From Methylosinus sporium (lineage in GTDB: Bacteria; Pseudomonadota; Alphaproteobacteria; Rhizobiales; Beijerinckiaceae): DNA of 64,000 nucleotides. Made by a program: the position numbers and the translations under genes. Under the pieces are notes generated by a model, which was not told the DNA's origin, did no database searches, and was given only the letters and a program-made list of their open reading frames with translations. Positions 54,672 to 61,951 of the stretch are shown one piece after another. Positions within the stretch are counted from its first letter, which is position 1. Every line of letters starts with the position of its first letter. The stretch lies in assembly GCF_003113265.1 (NCBI RefSeq), contig NZ_PUIV01000019.1, forward strand, positions 1 through 64,000. The letters are read 5' to 3'.

Positions 54672-55516
54672 CAGGCGGCGGCCCTCGCCTGCGGCAGGGC
54701 CGGCGGCTGCTGGGCGGCGGCGGCCTCGGCGGCCGCCTGCTCCTTGGCGGTCTTGCGCCAATAGAGAATCTCGAAGCGGCCGTCCGGATGCTCGGCGATC
54801 GCGGTGCAGCTCTCGACGAAATCGCCGGTGTTCACATAGAGCATTCCCTCTATGTGGCGGATCGTCGCGTGGTGGATATGACCGCAGACGACGCCGTCGA
54901 CGCCGCGCCGCGCCGCTTCCGCCGCCAGAGTCTGCTCGAAATCGCCGATGAAGTTCACGGCGTTCTTCACCTTCAGCTTGGCCCAGGCGGAGAAGGACCA
55001 ATAATCGACGCCGAACAGGCGGCGCACACGATTGGCCCAGGTGTTGGCGAAGAGCGCGGCCTCATAGGCCCAGTCGCCGAGAAAGGCGAGCCAGCGCGCG
55101 TGCCGCACGACGATGTCGAACTGATCGCCGTGGATGACCAGCATTTTCTTGCCGTCGGCGGTCTCGTGAATGTCGGTGTCCGCGACCTCGACGCCGCCGA
55201 ACTCCATGCCCGTGTAGTCGCGGGCGAATTCGTCGTGATTGCCGGGCACATAGACGACGCGCGCGCCCTTGCGCGCCTTGCGCAGCAGCTTCTGCACGAC
55301 GTCATTGTGGGCCTGCGGCCAATACCAGCCGCCCTTCAAGCGCCAGCCGTCGACGATATCGCCGACGAGATAGATGGTGTCGGCGTCGTGATGCTTCAGA
55401 AAGTCGAGCAGAAGCTCGGCTTGAAGCCCTCGCGTGCCGAGATGGAGATCCGACAGGAACAGTGTCCTGAAGCGCTTGGCGCTCTGCGAATCGGCCAATG
55501 AATCGTTTGCGGTCAT
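54671..55516 (-). CDS. LpxH-like metallophosphoesterase (UDP-2,3-diacylglucosamine diphosphatase family)
   Basis: A 281-residue phosphoesterase with the calcineurin-like metal-binding set: LFLSDLHLGTR (about 19-29), LVGDIVDGW (about 50), YVPGNHDEF (about 90), VIHGDQFD (about 125) and VVCGHIHHAT (about 215). LpxH-type enzymes cut UDP-2,3-diacylglucosamine in lipid A synthesis; another phosphoesterase role, for example in glycolipid turnover, cannot be excluded. It ends in an Ala/Gln-rich tail (AEAAAAQQPPALPQ). The glycosyltransferase gene follows with one shared base. The divergent HTH-cupin gene starts 165 bases away. Confidence 0.85.
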   Translation of the reverse strand: MTANDSLADSQSAKRFRTLFLSDLHLGTRGLQAELLLDFLKHHDADTIYLVGDIVDGWRLKGGWYWPQAHNDVVQKLLRKARKGARVVYVPGNHDEFARDYTGMEFGGVEVADTDIHETADGKKMLVIHGDQFDIVVRHARWLAFLGDWAYEAALFANTWANRVRRLFGVDYWSFSAWAKLKVKNAVNFIGDFEQTLAAEAARRGVDGVVCGHIHHATIRHIEGMLYVNTGDFVESCTAIAEHPDGRFEILYWRKTAKEQAAAEAAAAQQPPALPQARAAA

Positions 55517-55681
55517 TTCGACGCGCTCGCCTCTTTTTGTGCCGCAGCGTCTCCTTCCCACCAGATTCTTGTTGCGTAACGATGACACCGGCCGAGGCGC
55601 GAATGGCGAAGGCGAATTTCCCGTTCGATATTTCGAACGAATTCGAGTACTAGCCGAGCGGATCGACGAGGAGCGGATGTC

Positions 55682-56299
55682 ATGGGTGTGGAAGGCCGGG
55701 AGAAGCAGAAGATTCTGGAGGCGGGAGCTCTGGCTTTGTCCGGCCAGCTCGGCGCGACTGTCCAGCGTCTGCGCAAGGCCTATAATCTGTCGCTGTCGGA
55801 ACTCTCCCAGCAATCCGGCGTCGCCAAATCGATCATCAGCCAGATCGAGCGCAACGAGACCAATCCGACGCTCGCGACCATCTGGCGCCTCGCCCAGGCT
55901 CTCGATGTCTCCATCGAGCGTGTGCTGCAGACCACGGAGGACGAGCCTTTCCTCGAGAAGACGAGCCGAGCCGACACGCCGATTCTCGTCTCCGACGACG
56001 GCAAGTGCCGGCTCGCCATAATCGGTTGGATCAAGACCGTAGAATGGCTGCAATTCTATGAATTCTCCGCCGATCCGGGGGGAGTGCTCGAATCCGAGGC
56101 GCATCAGCGCGGCTCGGTCGAGAGCCTGTCCTTGCGCGAGGGCGAGCTCGAGGTGGAGGTCGCCGGCGCCAAGGAGATCGTGCGGGCGGGCGAGACGCTG
56201 CGCTACCGCTGCGACCGTCCGCATGTGATCCGCAATCTCGGGCCGAGCGCCGCTCAAGCGACGATGGTCTGCATTCTCAAAGCCGCCGCTATGGAGTGA
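55682..56299 (+). CDS. XRE-family transcriptional regulator with C-terminal cupin domain
   Basis: A 205-residue regulator. The HTH (about 25-80, GATVQRLRKAYNLSLSELSQQSGVAKSIISQIERNETNPTLATIWRLAQAL) binds DNA, and the cupin (about 110-200, FSADPGGVLESEAHQRGSVESLSLREGELEVEVAGAKEIVRAGETLRYRCDRPHVIRN) probably senses a small ligand. Such proteins usually control a neighbouring transport or catabolic gene. The downstream MFS gene starts four bases after the stop and is likely co-transcribed. Confidence 0.88.
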   Translation: MGVEGREKQKILEAGALALSGQLGATVQRLRKAYNLSLSELSQQSGVAKSIISQIERNETNPTLATIWRLAQALDVSIERVLQTTEDEPFLEKTSRADTPILVSDDGKCRLAIIGWIKTVEWLQFYEFSADPGGVLESEAHQRGSVESLSLREGELEVEVAGAKEIVRAGETLRYRCDRPHVIRNLGPSAAQATMVCILKAAAME

Positions 56300-56303
56300 G
56301 CGA

Positions 56304-57554
56304 TTGACGAATTTCGAAAGAACGGACGCGGCCGATCGTCTGGCCGAGTCCAAATTGTCTCTGCTGCAGGCGTCCATCTATGCGATCGTCGGCGTGCAAT
56401 TGCCCTTTTTCGCCATTTGGCTGTCGTCGCGCGGGCTCGACGCGCTGGAGATCGCCGCTCTGATGGCCGTGCAGCCGGTCATTCGCATCGTCTCCATGCT
56501 GGTCGCTTCGCATCGCGCCGACCGCATCGGCGACCATGGCGCGCTTCTCGTCGGCTGCGTCGCGGCCATGGCGGCGGCCTTCGCCATGATGGGCCTGTCC
56601 ACGGGCTTTGTTCCGCTGCTCGTCGCGGCGGCGATGGTCGCGCTGGCGCAGGGGCCGCTGGGGCCGCTCGCCGATGGCGTCACCTTCGGCGAGGCGCGCC
56701 GCCGGCGCGATCTCGGCCTGCCGCAGCTGCATTATTCCTGGGTGCGAGGCTGGGGCTCCGTCGCCATCCTCGTTTTTCTCATTCTGAGCGGTCCCGTGGC
56801 CGGCAGCCTGCCGGTCGAGGATATCATCTGGCTGCTGACCGGCGTCGCCGTTCTGGCCTGCGCCGCCAGCCTCGTCTCGCTCATCGGCCTCGCGCGGCCG
56901 GCCCTCATCTCCGGTCGCCGCAGAGCCGCGCCGATGGAGCGCGTCGAGATCGTCGCATTGGTCATCGCCGCCGCGACCCTCGTCCAGAGCTCGCACGCCA
57001 TGGTCAACACTTTCGGCGCCTTGCATTGGAAGGCGATGGGGCACGACGACACTTTCATCGCTTTCGCCTGGGTGGCGGCGCTGGCGACCGAGGTCGTGGT
57101 GTTTCTGATGGCGGGCCGCTGGTTCGGCGGCGAGCGGAACGCGGCTTATTTTCTCGTCGCGGGAGGCATAGGCGCGGTCGTGCGCTGGATGCTGATGGCC
57201 GCCGACCTGCCCCCGACCGGCATTTTTCTCGCCCAGGCGCTTCATGGCGCCTCATGCGCCGCGGTGCAGATCGGCCCGGCCTATCTGCTCGCCGAGCTCG
57301 GCGGCAAGGATCGGCTCGCCCAATCGCAGGCTTGGCTCGCGGCGGCGATCGCCGGCGGAACCAGCCTGCTCACATTCTCGTCGGGCCCGCTCTATTCCGC
57401 GGCCGGCGAGCACGGCTATCTGGCGATGGCCGCGGTCGCTTTTGTCGGCCTTCTGCTCGCGGCCGGGGTCGTTCAGATCACTTCGGGTCATCGTGCGAAG
57501 GCCGAGCCGCTGGAGACTCGCGCCGACGCCGAGCCGGAGCGCAGCGGCGCCTGA
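56304..57554 (+). CDS. MFS transporter (phenylpropionate-permease-like, MFS_1_like)
   Basis: A 416-residue permease with about twelve hydrophobic segments. The N-terminal half includes SLLQASIYAIVGVQLPFFAIWLSSRGLDALEIAALM and VSMLVASHRADRIGDHGALLVG (loop 2-3 motif); the second half includes LARPALISGRRRAAPMER as the central loop. The 3-phenylpropionate-type subgroup (MFS_1_like) fits the N-terminal pattern. The cargo is unknown. Start is a TTG at 56304, with GGAG eight bases upstream, directly after the regulator gene. Confidence 0.78.
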   Translation: MTNFERTDAADRLAESKLSLLQASIYAIVGVQLPFFAIWLSSRGLDALEIAALMAVQPVIRIVSMLVASHRADRIGDHGALLVGCVAAMAAAFAMMGLSTGFVPLLVAAAMVALAQGPLGPLADGVTFGEARRRRDLGLPQLHYSWVRGWGSVAILVFLILSGPVAGSLPVEDIIWLLTGVAVLACAASLVSLIGLARPALISGRRRAAPMERVEIVALVIAAATLVQSSHAMVNTFGALHWKAMGHDDTFIAFAWVAALATEVVVFLMAGRWFGGERNAAYFLVAGGIGAVVRWMLMAADLPPTGIFLAQALHGASCAAVQIGPAYLLAELGGKDRLAQSQAWLAAAIAGGTSLLTFSSGPLYSAAGEHGYLAMAAVAFVGLLLAAGVVQITSGHRAKAEPLETRADAEPERSGA

Positions 57555-57562
57555 GCCCTCTC

Positions 57563-58039
57563 TTACGAGAGGTCGCCCATGTGCTTTTGCGAGTAGAGTT
57601 GCACGCCGAGCTGCTTGATCAGCTCGAGCTGCGTCTCCAGGAAGTCGATATGACGCTCCTCGCTCTCGACGACCTCTTCGAACAGCAGCTTGCTGACGCG
57701 ATCGTTGATCGACAGCGCATAGGCCGCCGCCTCGAGATAGAGCGCGCGCGCGTCGACTTCCGTGGCGAGGTCGAGGCGGATGATCTCCTCGACCGACTGG
57801 CCGATGCGCAGAGGATCGAGGCTCTGCATGTTCGGAAAGCCCTCGAGGAAGAGGATGCGGTGCACGAATTTATCGGCGTGCTCCATCTCCTCGATGGATT
57901 CGTGACGCCACTTCTTGCCGAGCTCCTTGAAGCCCCAATTGTCGAGAATGCGATAATGCAGCCAATATTGATTGATCGCCGTCAGCTCGGCGCGGACGCC
58001 GCGGTTCAGATATTCCAAGAGCTTCGCGTCACCGCGCAT
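57563..58039 (-). CDS. bfr: Bacterioferritin
   Basis: A heme-containing ferritin that stores iron as 24-mers. The 158-residue protein carries the ferroxidase ligands in AELTAINQYWLHYRILDNWG (Glu about 18), ESIEEMEHADKF (Glu, Met heme ligand, His), the middle Glu about 94 and EEVVESEERHIDFLETQ (Glu about 127, His about 130). The Met in EEMEHAD (about 52) is the expected heme axial ligand. The bfd gene lies 36 bases upstream on the same strand; the pair is probably one iron-regulated unit. Confidence 0.95.
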   Translation of the reverse strand: MRGDAKLLEYLNRGVRAELTAINQYWLHYRILDNWGFKELGKKWRHESIEEMEHADKFVHRILFLEGFPNMQSLDPLRIGQSVEEIIRLDLATEVDARALYLEAAAYALSINDRVSKLLFEEVVESEERHIDFLETQLELIKQLGVQLYSQKHMGDLS

Positions 58040-58075
58040 GTTGTTTCCCCTTCCGCCCGGCCAGAGCGGACCGGG

Positions 58076-58312
58076 TCAAGCAGCCAATTCGTCGGCGCGA
58101 CAATTATCGCATTCGCCGGCTCCGCTGCAATGATCGGACGGAACCGCCGCATGTTGGTCGACGATCGCGCTGATGTTGCGCGCGCATCGGCCGCAACGCG
58201 GCTCGCACCCCATATGCCGGAAAATCGCGCCGACGCTCGGCCGATCCGATCTTCCCCCGAGAGCTTCGCGGACTTGTCCGTCCGAGAGCACATTGCAAGA
58301 GCAGACGATCAT
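58076..58312 (-). CDS. bfd: Bacterioferritin-associated ferredoxin
   Basis: A 78-residue [2Fe-2S] protein that reduces ferric iron in bacterioferritin so that it can be released. The cluster ligands are C4, C6, C40 and C43 (VCSCN and RCGRC). Extra cysteines occur at 36 and in the C-terminal HCSGAGECDNC (62, 68, 71), which E. coli Bfd lacks. bfr follows 36 bases downstream. A palindrome resembling an Irr iron-control element lies within 35 bases of its start codon, suggesting iron-dependent repression. Confidence 0.92.
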   Translation of the reverse strand: MIVCSCNVLSDGQVREALGGRSDRPSVGAIFRHMGCEPRCGRCARNISAIVDQHAAVPSDHCSGAGECDNCRADELAA

Positions 58313-58320
58313 CTCCGCAC

Positions 58321-58345
58321 CTAGTTTGGAAAGGTTGTAAACTAG
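58321..58345 (-). promoter_or_regulatory. Irr/ICE-like palindromic operator upstream of bfd
   Basis: CTAGTTT-N11-AAACTAG is a perfect 7-bp inverted repeat. Its core TTTGGAA-AGG-TTGTAAA differs by one base per half from the Irr-box pattern I recall, TTTAGAA-N3-TTCTAAA. It lies nine bases before the bfd start codon, where a repressor could block expression under iron limitation. Confidence 0.5.
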
Positions 58346-58564
58346 CTGTGATTTCAGTAGCTTATCGTACCGTTCCGGTTCTGGCTAGAGGCCTTTGTCG
58401 GCTTTCCGACAGCGGTCTCGGGGATCACGGAGACTTCGCAAATCGCGCGCCACGGCCATTCGGCCGCGCCAGATTATTTGTTGTGGATAAAAGACGCGGC
58501 AAGGCCTGGGGCGCGCTCGCGCCCGGCTCTTTTGAAAATCTTTCGCGTCAAGAAAGGCTTCAGA

Positions 58565-58590
58565 CGAATCTTCGCGCCGAATCTTCGCGC
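58565..58590 (+). repeat. Exact tandem 13-bp repeat upstream of the hydrolase gene
   Basis: CGAATCTTCGCGC occurs twice back to back. It ends about 24 bases before the hydrolase start and could be a regulator site or a replication slip. Confidence 0.6.
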
Positions 58591-58613
58591 CTCGAACGGA
58601 AGGGCAGGATCCG

Positions 58614-59498
58614 ATGTCAGATCTCGCAGACCTTTTTCCCGGCTTCGCTTCGCAATGGATCGACGCGCCCGCCGGCTCCATTTTCGTCCGCTCCGCCGGA
58701 TCGGGGCCGCCGCTGCTGCTGCTGCACGGCTTCGGCGAGACTCATGTCGCCTTTGCGAAGCTCGCGCCGCGGCTCGCCGAGCGCTTCTTCGTCGTCGCCA
58801 TGGATTTGCGCGGCTATGGCTGGTCCTCCGCGCCGGCGAGCGAGAAGGGCGAGGCCTATACGAAGCGCGCGCAGGGCGAGGACGTCATCGTCGTGATGGA
58901 GCAACTCGGCCATGTACGCTTCTCGCTCGTCGGCCATGATCGCGGCGCGCGCGTCGGCTTCCGCCTGGCGCTCGACCATCCGGGACGGCTGGAGAAGCTC
59001 GCTCTGCTCGACATAGCCCCGCTCGAGGAATCGCTCGGCGACGCCGGTCTTCTTCGCGTCGGTCGCGCGCGTCTGCTGTCGCAGCCGGCGCCAAAGCCCG
59101 AGCAATTGATCGGACTCGATCCGAAAGGCTTTCTCGCCGATGCGCTGGCGAGTGGAACCAAGAGCGGAACGCTCGACGCTTTCGATCCGCGCGCGCTCGC
59201 CCATTATCGCGCGGCTTTCGACGAACCCTCGCGCATTCACGCCTTTTGCGAGGATTTTCGCGCCGGCGCGGGCGTGGACCGCGAGCTCGACCTCGCCGAT
59301 CGCGCCTCCGGCGAGAAGATCGTCGTCCCCACTCTGGCGCTATGGGGCGCAGCGAGCTTTTCCGGCCATGGCGAGGCGTTGCTCGCGCAATGGCGCGAAT
59401 GGGCGGAGGATCTTCGCGGGGTCGAGATCGACAGCGGTCATTATCTCGCAGAGGAGGCGCCCGAGGCGACATTCGCCGCGCTCGACCTTTTTCTGTGA
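58614..59498 (+). CDS. Alpha/beta hydrolase, fluoroacetate-dehalogenase-like
   Basis: A 294-residue hydrolase with LLLLHGFGETHVAF (oxyanion region about 34-48), the nucleophile elbow LVGHDRGARVGFRLALDHP (Asp nucleophile about 106, flanked by the two Arg that bind the carboxylate in haloacetate dehalogenases), and the catalytic His in IDSGHYLAEEAPE (about 275). The His-Trp pair that binds fluoride in fluoroacetate dehalogenase is replaced (RVGRARLLSQPAPKPE), so a true dehalogenase role is uncertain; an epoxide or ester hydrolase is possible. The start has AGGA six bases upstream. The stop overlaps the patatin GTG. Confidence 0.8.
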   Translation: MSDLADLFPGFASQWIDAPAGSIFVRSAGSGPPLLLLHGFGETHVAFAKLAPRLAERFFVVAMDLRGYGWSSAPASEKGEAYTKRAQGEDVIVVMEQLGHVRFSLVGHDRGARVGFRLALDHPGRLEKLALLDIAPLEESLGDAGLLRVGRARLLSQPAPKPEQLIGLDPKGFLADALASGTKSGTLDAFDPRALAHYRAAFDEPSRIHAFCEDFRAGAGVDRELDLADRASGEKIVVPTLALWGAASFSGHGEALLAQWREWAEDLRGVEIDSGHYLAEEAPEATFAALDLFL

Positions 59499-60352
59499 GC
59501 GAATTTCCCTTCAGCGTCGCTGTTGCGCTCGGCGGCGGCGGCGCGCGCGGCCTCGCTCACATCGCCGTGCTGGAGACGCTGGACCAATTGGGCGTGCGTC
59601 CCTGCGCCATCGCCGGCGCGTCGATCGGCGCGATCATCGGCGCCGCTTACGCCGCGGGCTTTTCCGGCGCGGAGCTGCGCGCCCATGCGGAGGCGACATT
59701 CCGCAATCGCGTTCGCCTCGCGCGCCGGCTGCTGCGCTCGCGGACGCGGCGGCGGGGGCGCACCTTCTCCGATCTCGCGCATCCGGCGCTCATCGATGCG
59801 GAGCGTTTTCTCGATTCCTTCTGGCCGCAGGGAATGCCGCAGACTTTCGAGGAACTGCAAATTCCCTTCATCGCCGTGGCGACGGATTTTCGCCTGCGCC
59901 GCGCGGCCGCCATTTCCTCCGGCCCGCTGCGCCCGGCCGTCGGCGGCTCCATGGCGATTCCAGGTCTCGTGCGGCCGGTCGCCTATGGCGACAGCTATCT
60001 GATCGACGGCGGCCTCGTCGATCCGCTGCCTTACGATCACCTCGCCGGCCGCGCCGATATCGTGCTCGCCGTCGACGTCTCCGGCGCCGCGAGCGGGCGG
60101 GCGCGCAATCGTCCGCCCTCGCCGATCGAGACGATCGTCGTCGCCAGCCAGATCATGATGAACGCGATCAGCGAGCGCATGATCGAGGAGAGCCCGCCCG
60201 ACGTTCTGATCTCGCCCGCGGTCAATCAATATCTCGCGCTCGATCTCTTCAAGGCCAAGCGCATCTTCGAGGCGGGCGACGCCTGCCGCGCGCAGGTGAT
60301 CGAAGGATTGCAGAGCGCCGCCGCGCGGCTTTCGCTTCAGCGCCGCGCCTGA
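59495..60352 (+). CDS. Patatin-like phospholipase
   Basis: A 285-residue patatin-family protein. The oxyanion Gly-rich loop ALGGGGARGLAHIAVLE (about 9-25), the nucleophile elbow AGASIGAIIGAAYAAG (GxSxG, Ser about 42) and the dyad Asp in YLIDGGLVDPLP (about 173) are all present. It probably hydrolyses lipid acyl esters in the cell or at the membrane. The GTG at 59495 overlaps the previous stop (GTGA), so the two proteins are translationally coupled, perhaps in one lipid or ester pathway. It converges with tadA, overlapping by 16 bases. Confidence 0.88.
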   Translation: MSEFPFSVAVALGGGGARGLAHIAVLETLDQLGVRPCAIAGASIGAIIGAAYAAGFSGAELRAHAEATFRNRVRLARRLLRSRTRRRGRTFSDLAHPALIDAERFLDSFWPQGMPQTFEELQIPFIAVATDFRLRRAAAISSGPLRPAVGGSMAIPGLVRPVAYGDSYLIDGGLVDPLPYDHLAGRADIVLAVDVSGAASGRARNRPPSPIETIVVASQIMMNAISERMIEESPPDVLISPAVNQYLALDLFKAKRIFEAGDACRAQVIEGLQSAAARLSLQRRA

Positions 60353-60777
60353 AAAAAGGCGCGCAGCAATTCGGCCGCCTCGCTCTCGCGCAAGCCGCCA
60401 TAGACCTCAGGGACATGATGGCAGGACTTCAGCGAGAAGAAGCGCGCGCCATGATCGACGCCGCCGCCTTTCGGATCTTCCGCGGCATAATAGAGCCGGC
60501 GAATGCGCGCGAAGGAGATCGCCGCCGCGCACATGGCGCAGGGCTCGAGCGTGACATAGAGATCGCAATCGACGAGCCGCTCGCTCCCGAGCGCCGCGCA
60601 GGCGGCGCGTATGGCGAGCATCTCCGCATGAGCCGTGGGGTCCTTGTCGCGCAAGGTGCGATTGCCGGCAACCGCGATGATCTCGCCATTGCGCGCTATA
60701 GCCGCGCCGACGGGCACCTCATTGGCGACGAAGGCTTCGCGCGCGGCGTCGAAGGCGGCGGTGAGGGGGTCGGTCAA
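60337..60777 (-). CDS. tadA: tRNA-specific adenosine deaminase TadA
   Basis: Converts A34 to inosine in tRNA-Arg(ACG); essential in most bacteria. The 146-residue protein has the zinc site HAEMLAIRAA (His and catalytic Glu, about 50) and PCAMCAAAISFARI (two Cys, about 82-85), with NEVPVGAAI near the N-terminus. I chose the TTG at 60777 (giving MTDPLTAAFDAARE) because an AAGGAGG lies about eight bases upstream; a GTG at 60795 is the alternative and would overlap the tcmP stop. tcmP directly precedes it. Confidence 0.9.
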   Translation of the reverse strand: MTDPLTAAFDAAREAFVANEVPVGAAIARNGEIIAVAGNRTLRDKDPTAHAEMLAIRAACAALGSERLVDCDLYVTLEPCAMCAAAISFARIRRLYYAAEDPKGGGVDHGARFFSLKSCHHVPEVYGGLRESEAAELLRAFFQARR

Positions 60778-60791
60778 ATGTCGCTCCTCCT

Positions 60792-61934
60792 TCACCTCTT
60801 GTCCAACATTTCGATCGCGTCACGATCGTTTGGCTTCTGTCTCCGCTCAGCTTTCCATGGAGCCTTGATGCGTCCCTCTGCCGCGAGATCAACGCAAATG
60901 TCCTTGACGTTTGTTTCCCGCAGCACGAATCTTTCGAGCACCAATTCCCATAGTTTTCCGAATTGGATTGGTCGTTGATGCTCTTGGAGGTAGCGAATAA
61001 TCCACGCCCGCGCATTCTCTTTGTTTTCCGTGACGATCGCTTCGAACGAGTTGGGTTCGGGAAGTTCGCTAGCCGCGAAGAGAGACGCCTGCCCGCTCTG
61101 GGCTTCCTTAATCTCGTGGCGGCGCTCGGATACACGCTTTTCATGACCGCGCAAGACATCGTATTCGACATTACGGAAAGTCGTCAGCCCTTTTGGGCTT
61201 CTGGTGCCGTAAACGATCGAGAAATGCGGTCTGTCTGCAACTGCTTTGGAAACATGAGTCGACAACACATGCTTGAAACCACCTTCACTCCTAATTACTC
61301 CGCAAAATAGCTTTTCGACCGCCCGTCCTCTAGGAAGTGATGGATCGAGCCGGTCTTTCCAATCTGGTCCGCCCAAGATTGGGTCGAATGTGGCGAGATT
61401 CGCTGGGTCGTCCCATCCCGCAAACCGGTTTACGTGGTCGAACATGAAGTTGACCAACACCTCGCCCTCGCGACGTAAAAGAGAGGCGATTTTGGGAAGC
61501 GGATAACCGGTCCAGCCTGTCGGGTCGATGAAGGTCAAGGCGAAAGAGCTGCCTACAAATGCCTCGATTTGCGGAATCGCGTCTTCAAATTTGCCGTTGA
61601 ACGTTGCGACATGAAATCCCTGCTCGGGGGAGTGATAAGCACGCACAGCCGACTCGAGTTGTTTATAGGACTCTCGGTTTTCTTCGACAAAAAAACAACG
61701 AATCTGCTTGTTCTTATATTTCTCGTGAGCAACCTTCAGCACATTGATGGCGATCATAAATGAAGTGTCTGAGAAGTCTGCGGTCTTGGACTCCCATGGA
61801 CCAGAAAAGCCATCAACGTATGTCAAACCACGTCGTCCACCTTCGAGCAGCTTGAACGTCAATGCCTGAAGGTATTTTTTCAAAATGAAGTGCTTGGCGA
61901 GTGTCTGCTCACGGCCACTGTAGAAATTATCCAT
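60792..61934 (-). CDS. tcmP: Three-Cys-motif partner protein TcmP
   Basis: A 380-residue protein of the TcmP family, which regularly accompanies a three-Cys-motif (Gp37/Gp68) protein; that partner is encoded 17 bases upstream here. The N-terminal half resembles a SAM-methyltransferase core: RRGLTYVDGFSGPWES (about 34-49) like motif I, CFFVEENRESYKQLE (about 79-93) with the acidic residue of motif II, and ALTFIDPTGWTGYPL (about 131-145) at the place of motif IV. The C-terminal 90 residues may form a winged helix (FGKLWELVLERFVLRE...ICVDLAAEGRI). No published function is known to me. Base composition is much more AT-rich than the neighbours. Confidence 0.85.
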   Translation of the reverse strand: MDNFYSGREQTLAKHFILKKYLQALTFKLLEGGRRGLTYVDGFSGPWESKTADFSDTSFMIAINVLKVAHEKYKNKQIRCFFVEENRESYKQLESAVRAYHSPEQGFHVATFNGKFEDAIPQIEAFVGSSFALTFIDPTGWTGYPLPKIASLLRREGEVLVNFMFDHVNRFAGWDDPANLATFDPILGGPDWKDRLDPSLPRGRAVEKLFCGVIRSEGGFKHVLSTHVSKAVADRPHFSIVYGTRSPKGLTTFRNVEYDVLRGHEKRVSERRHEIKEAQSGQASLFAASELPEPNSFEAIVTENKENARAWIIRYLQEHQRPIQFGKLWELVLERFVLRETNVKDICVDLAAEGRIKAPWKAERRQKPNDRDAIEMLDKR

Positions 61935-61951
61935 TCGATCATTCCGAAAAG

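Noticed and set aside
55560-55600. Possible Pho box (GTGTCAT half-site, minus strand) before the LpxH-like gene
   Set aside because: Only one half-site is visible; the second repeat is not recognisable.
61569-61763. Small plus-strand frame opposite tcmP
   Set aside because: Lies fully inside a recognised gene on the other strand and has no ribosome site or similarity.
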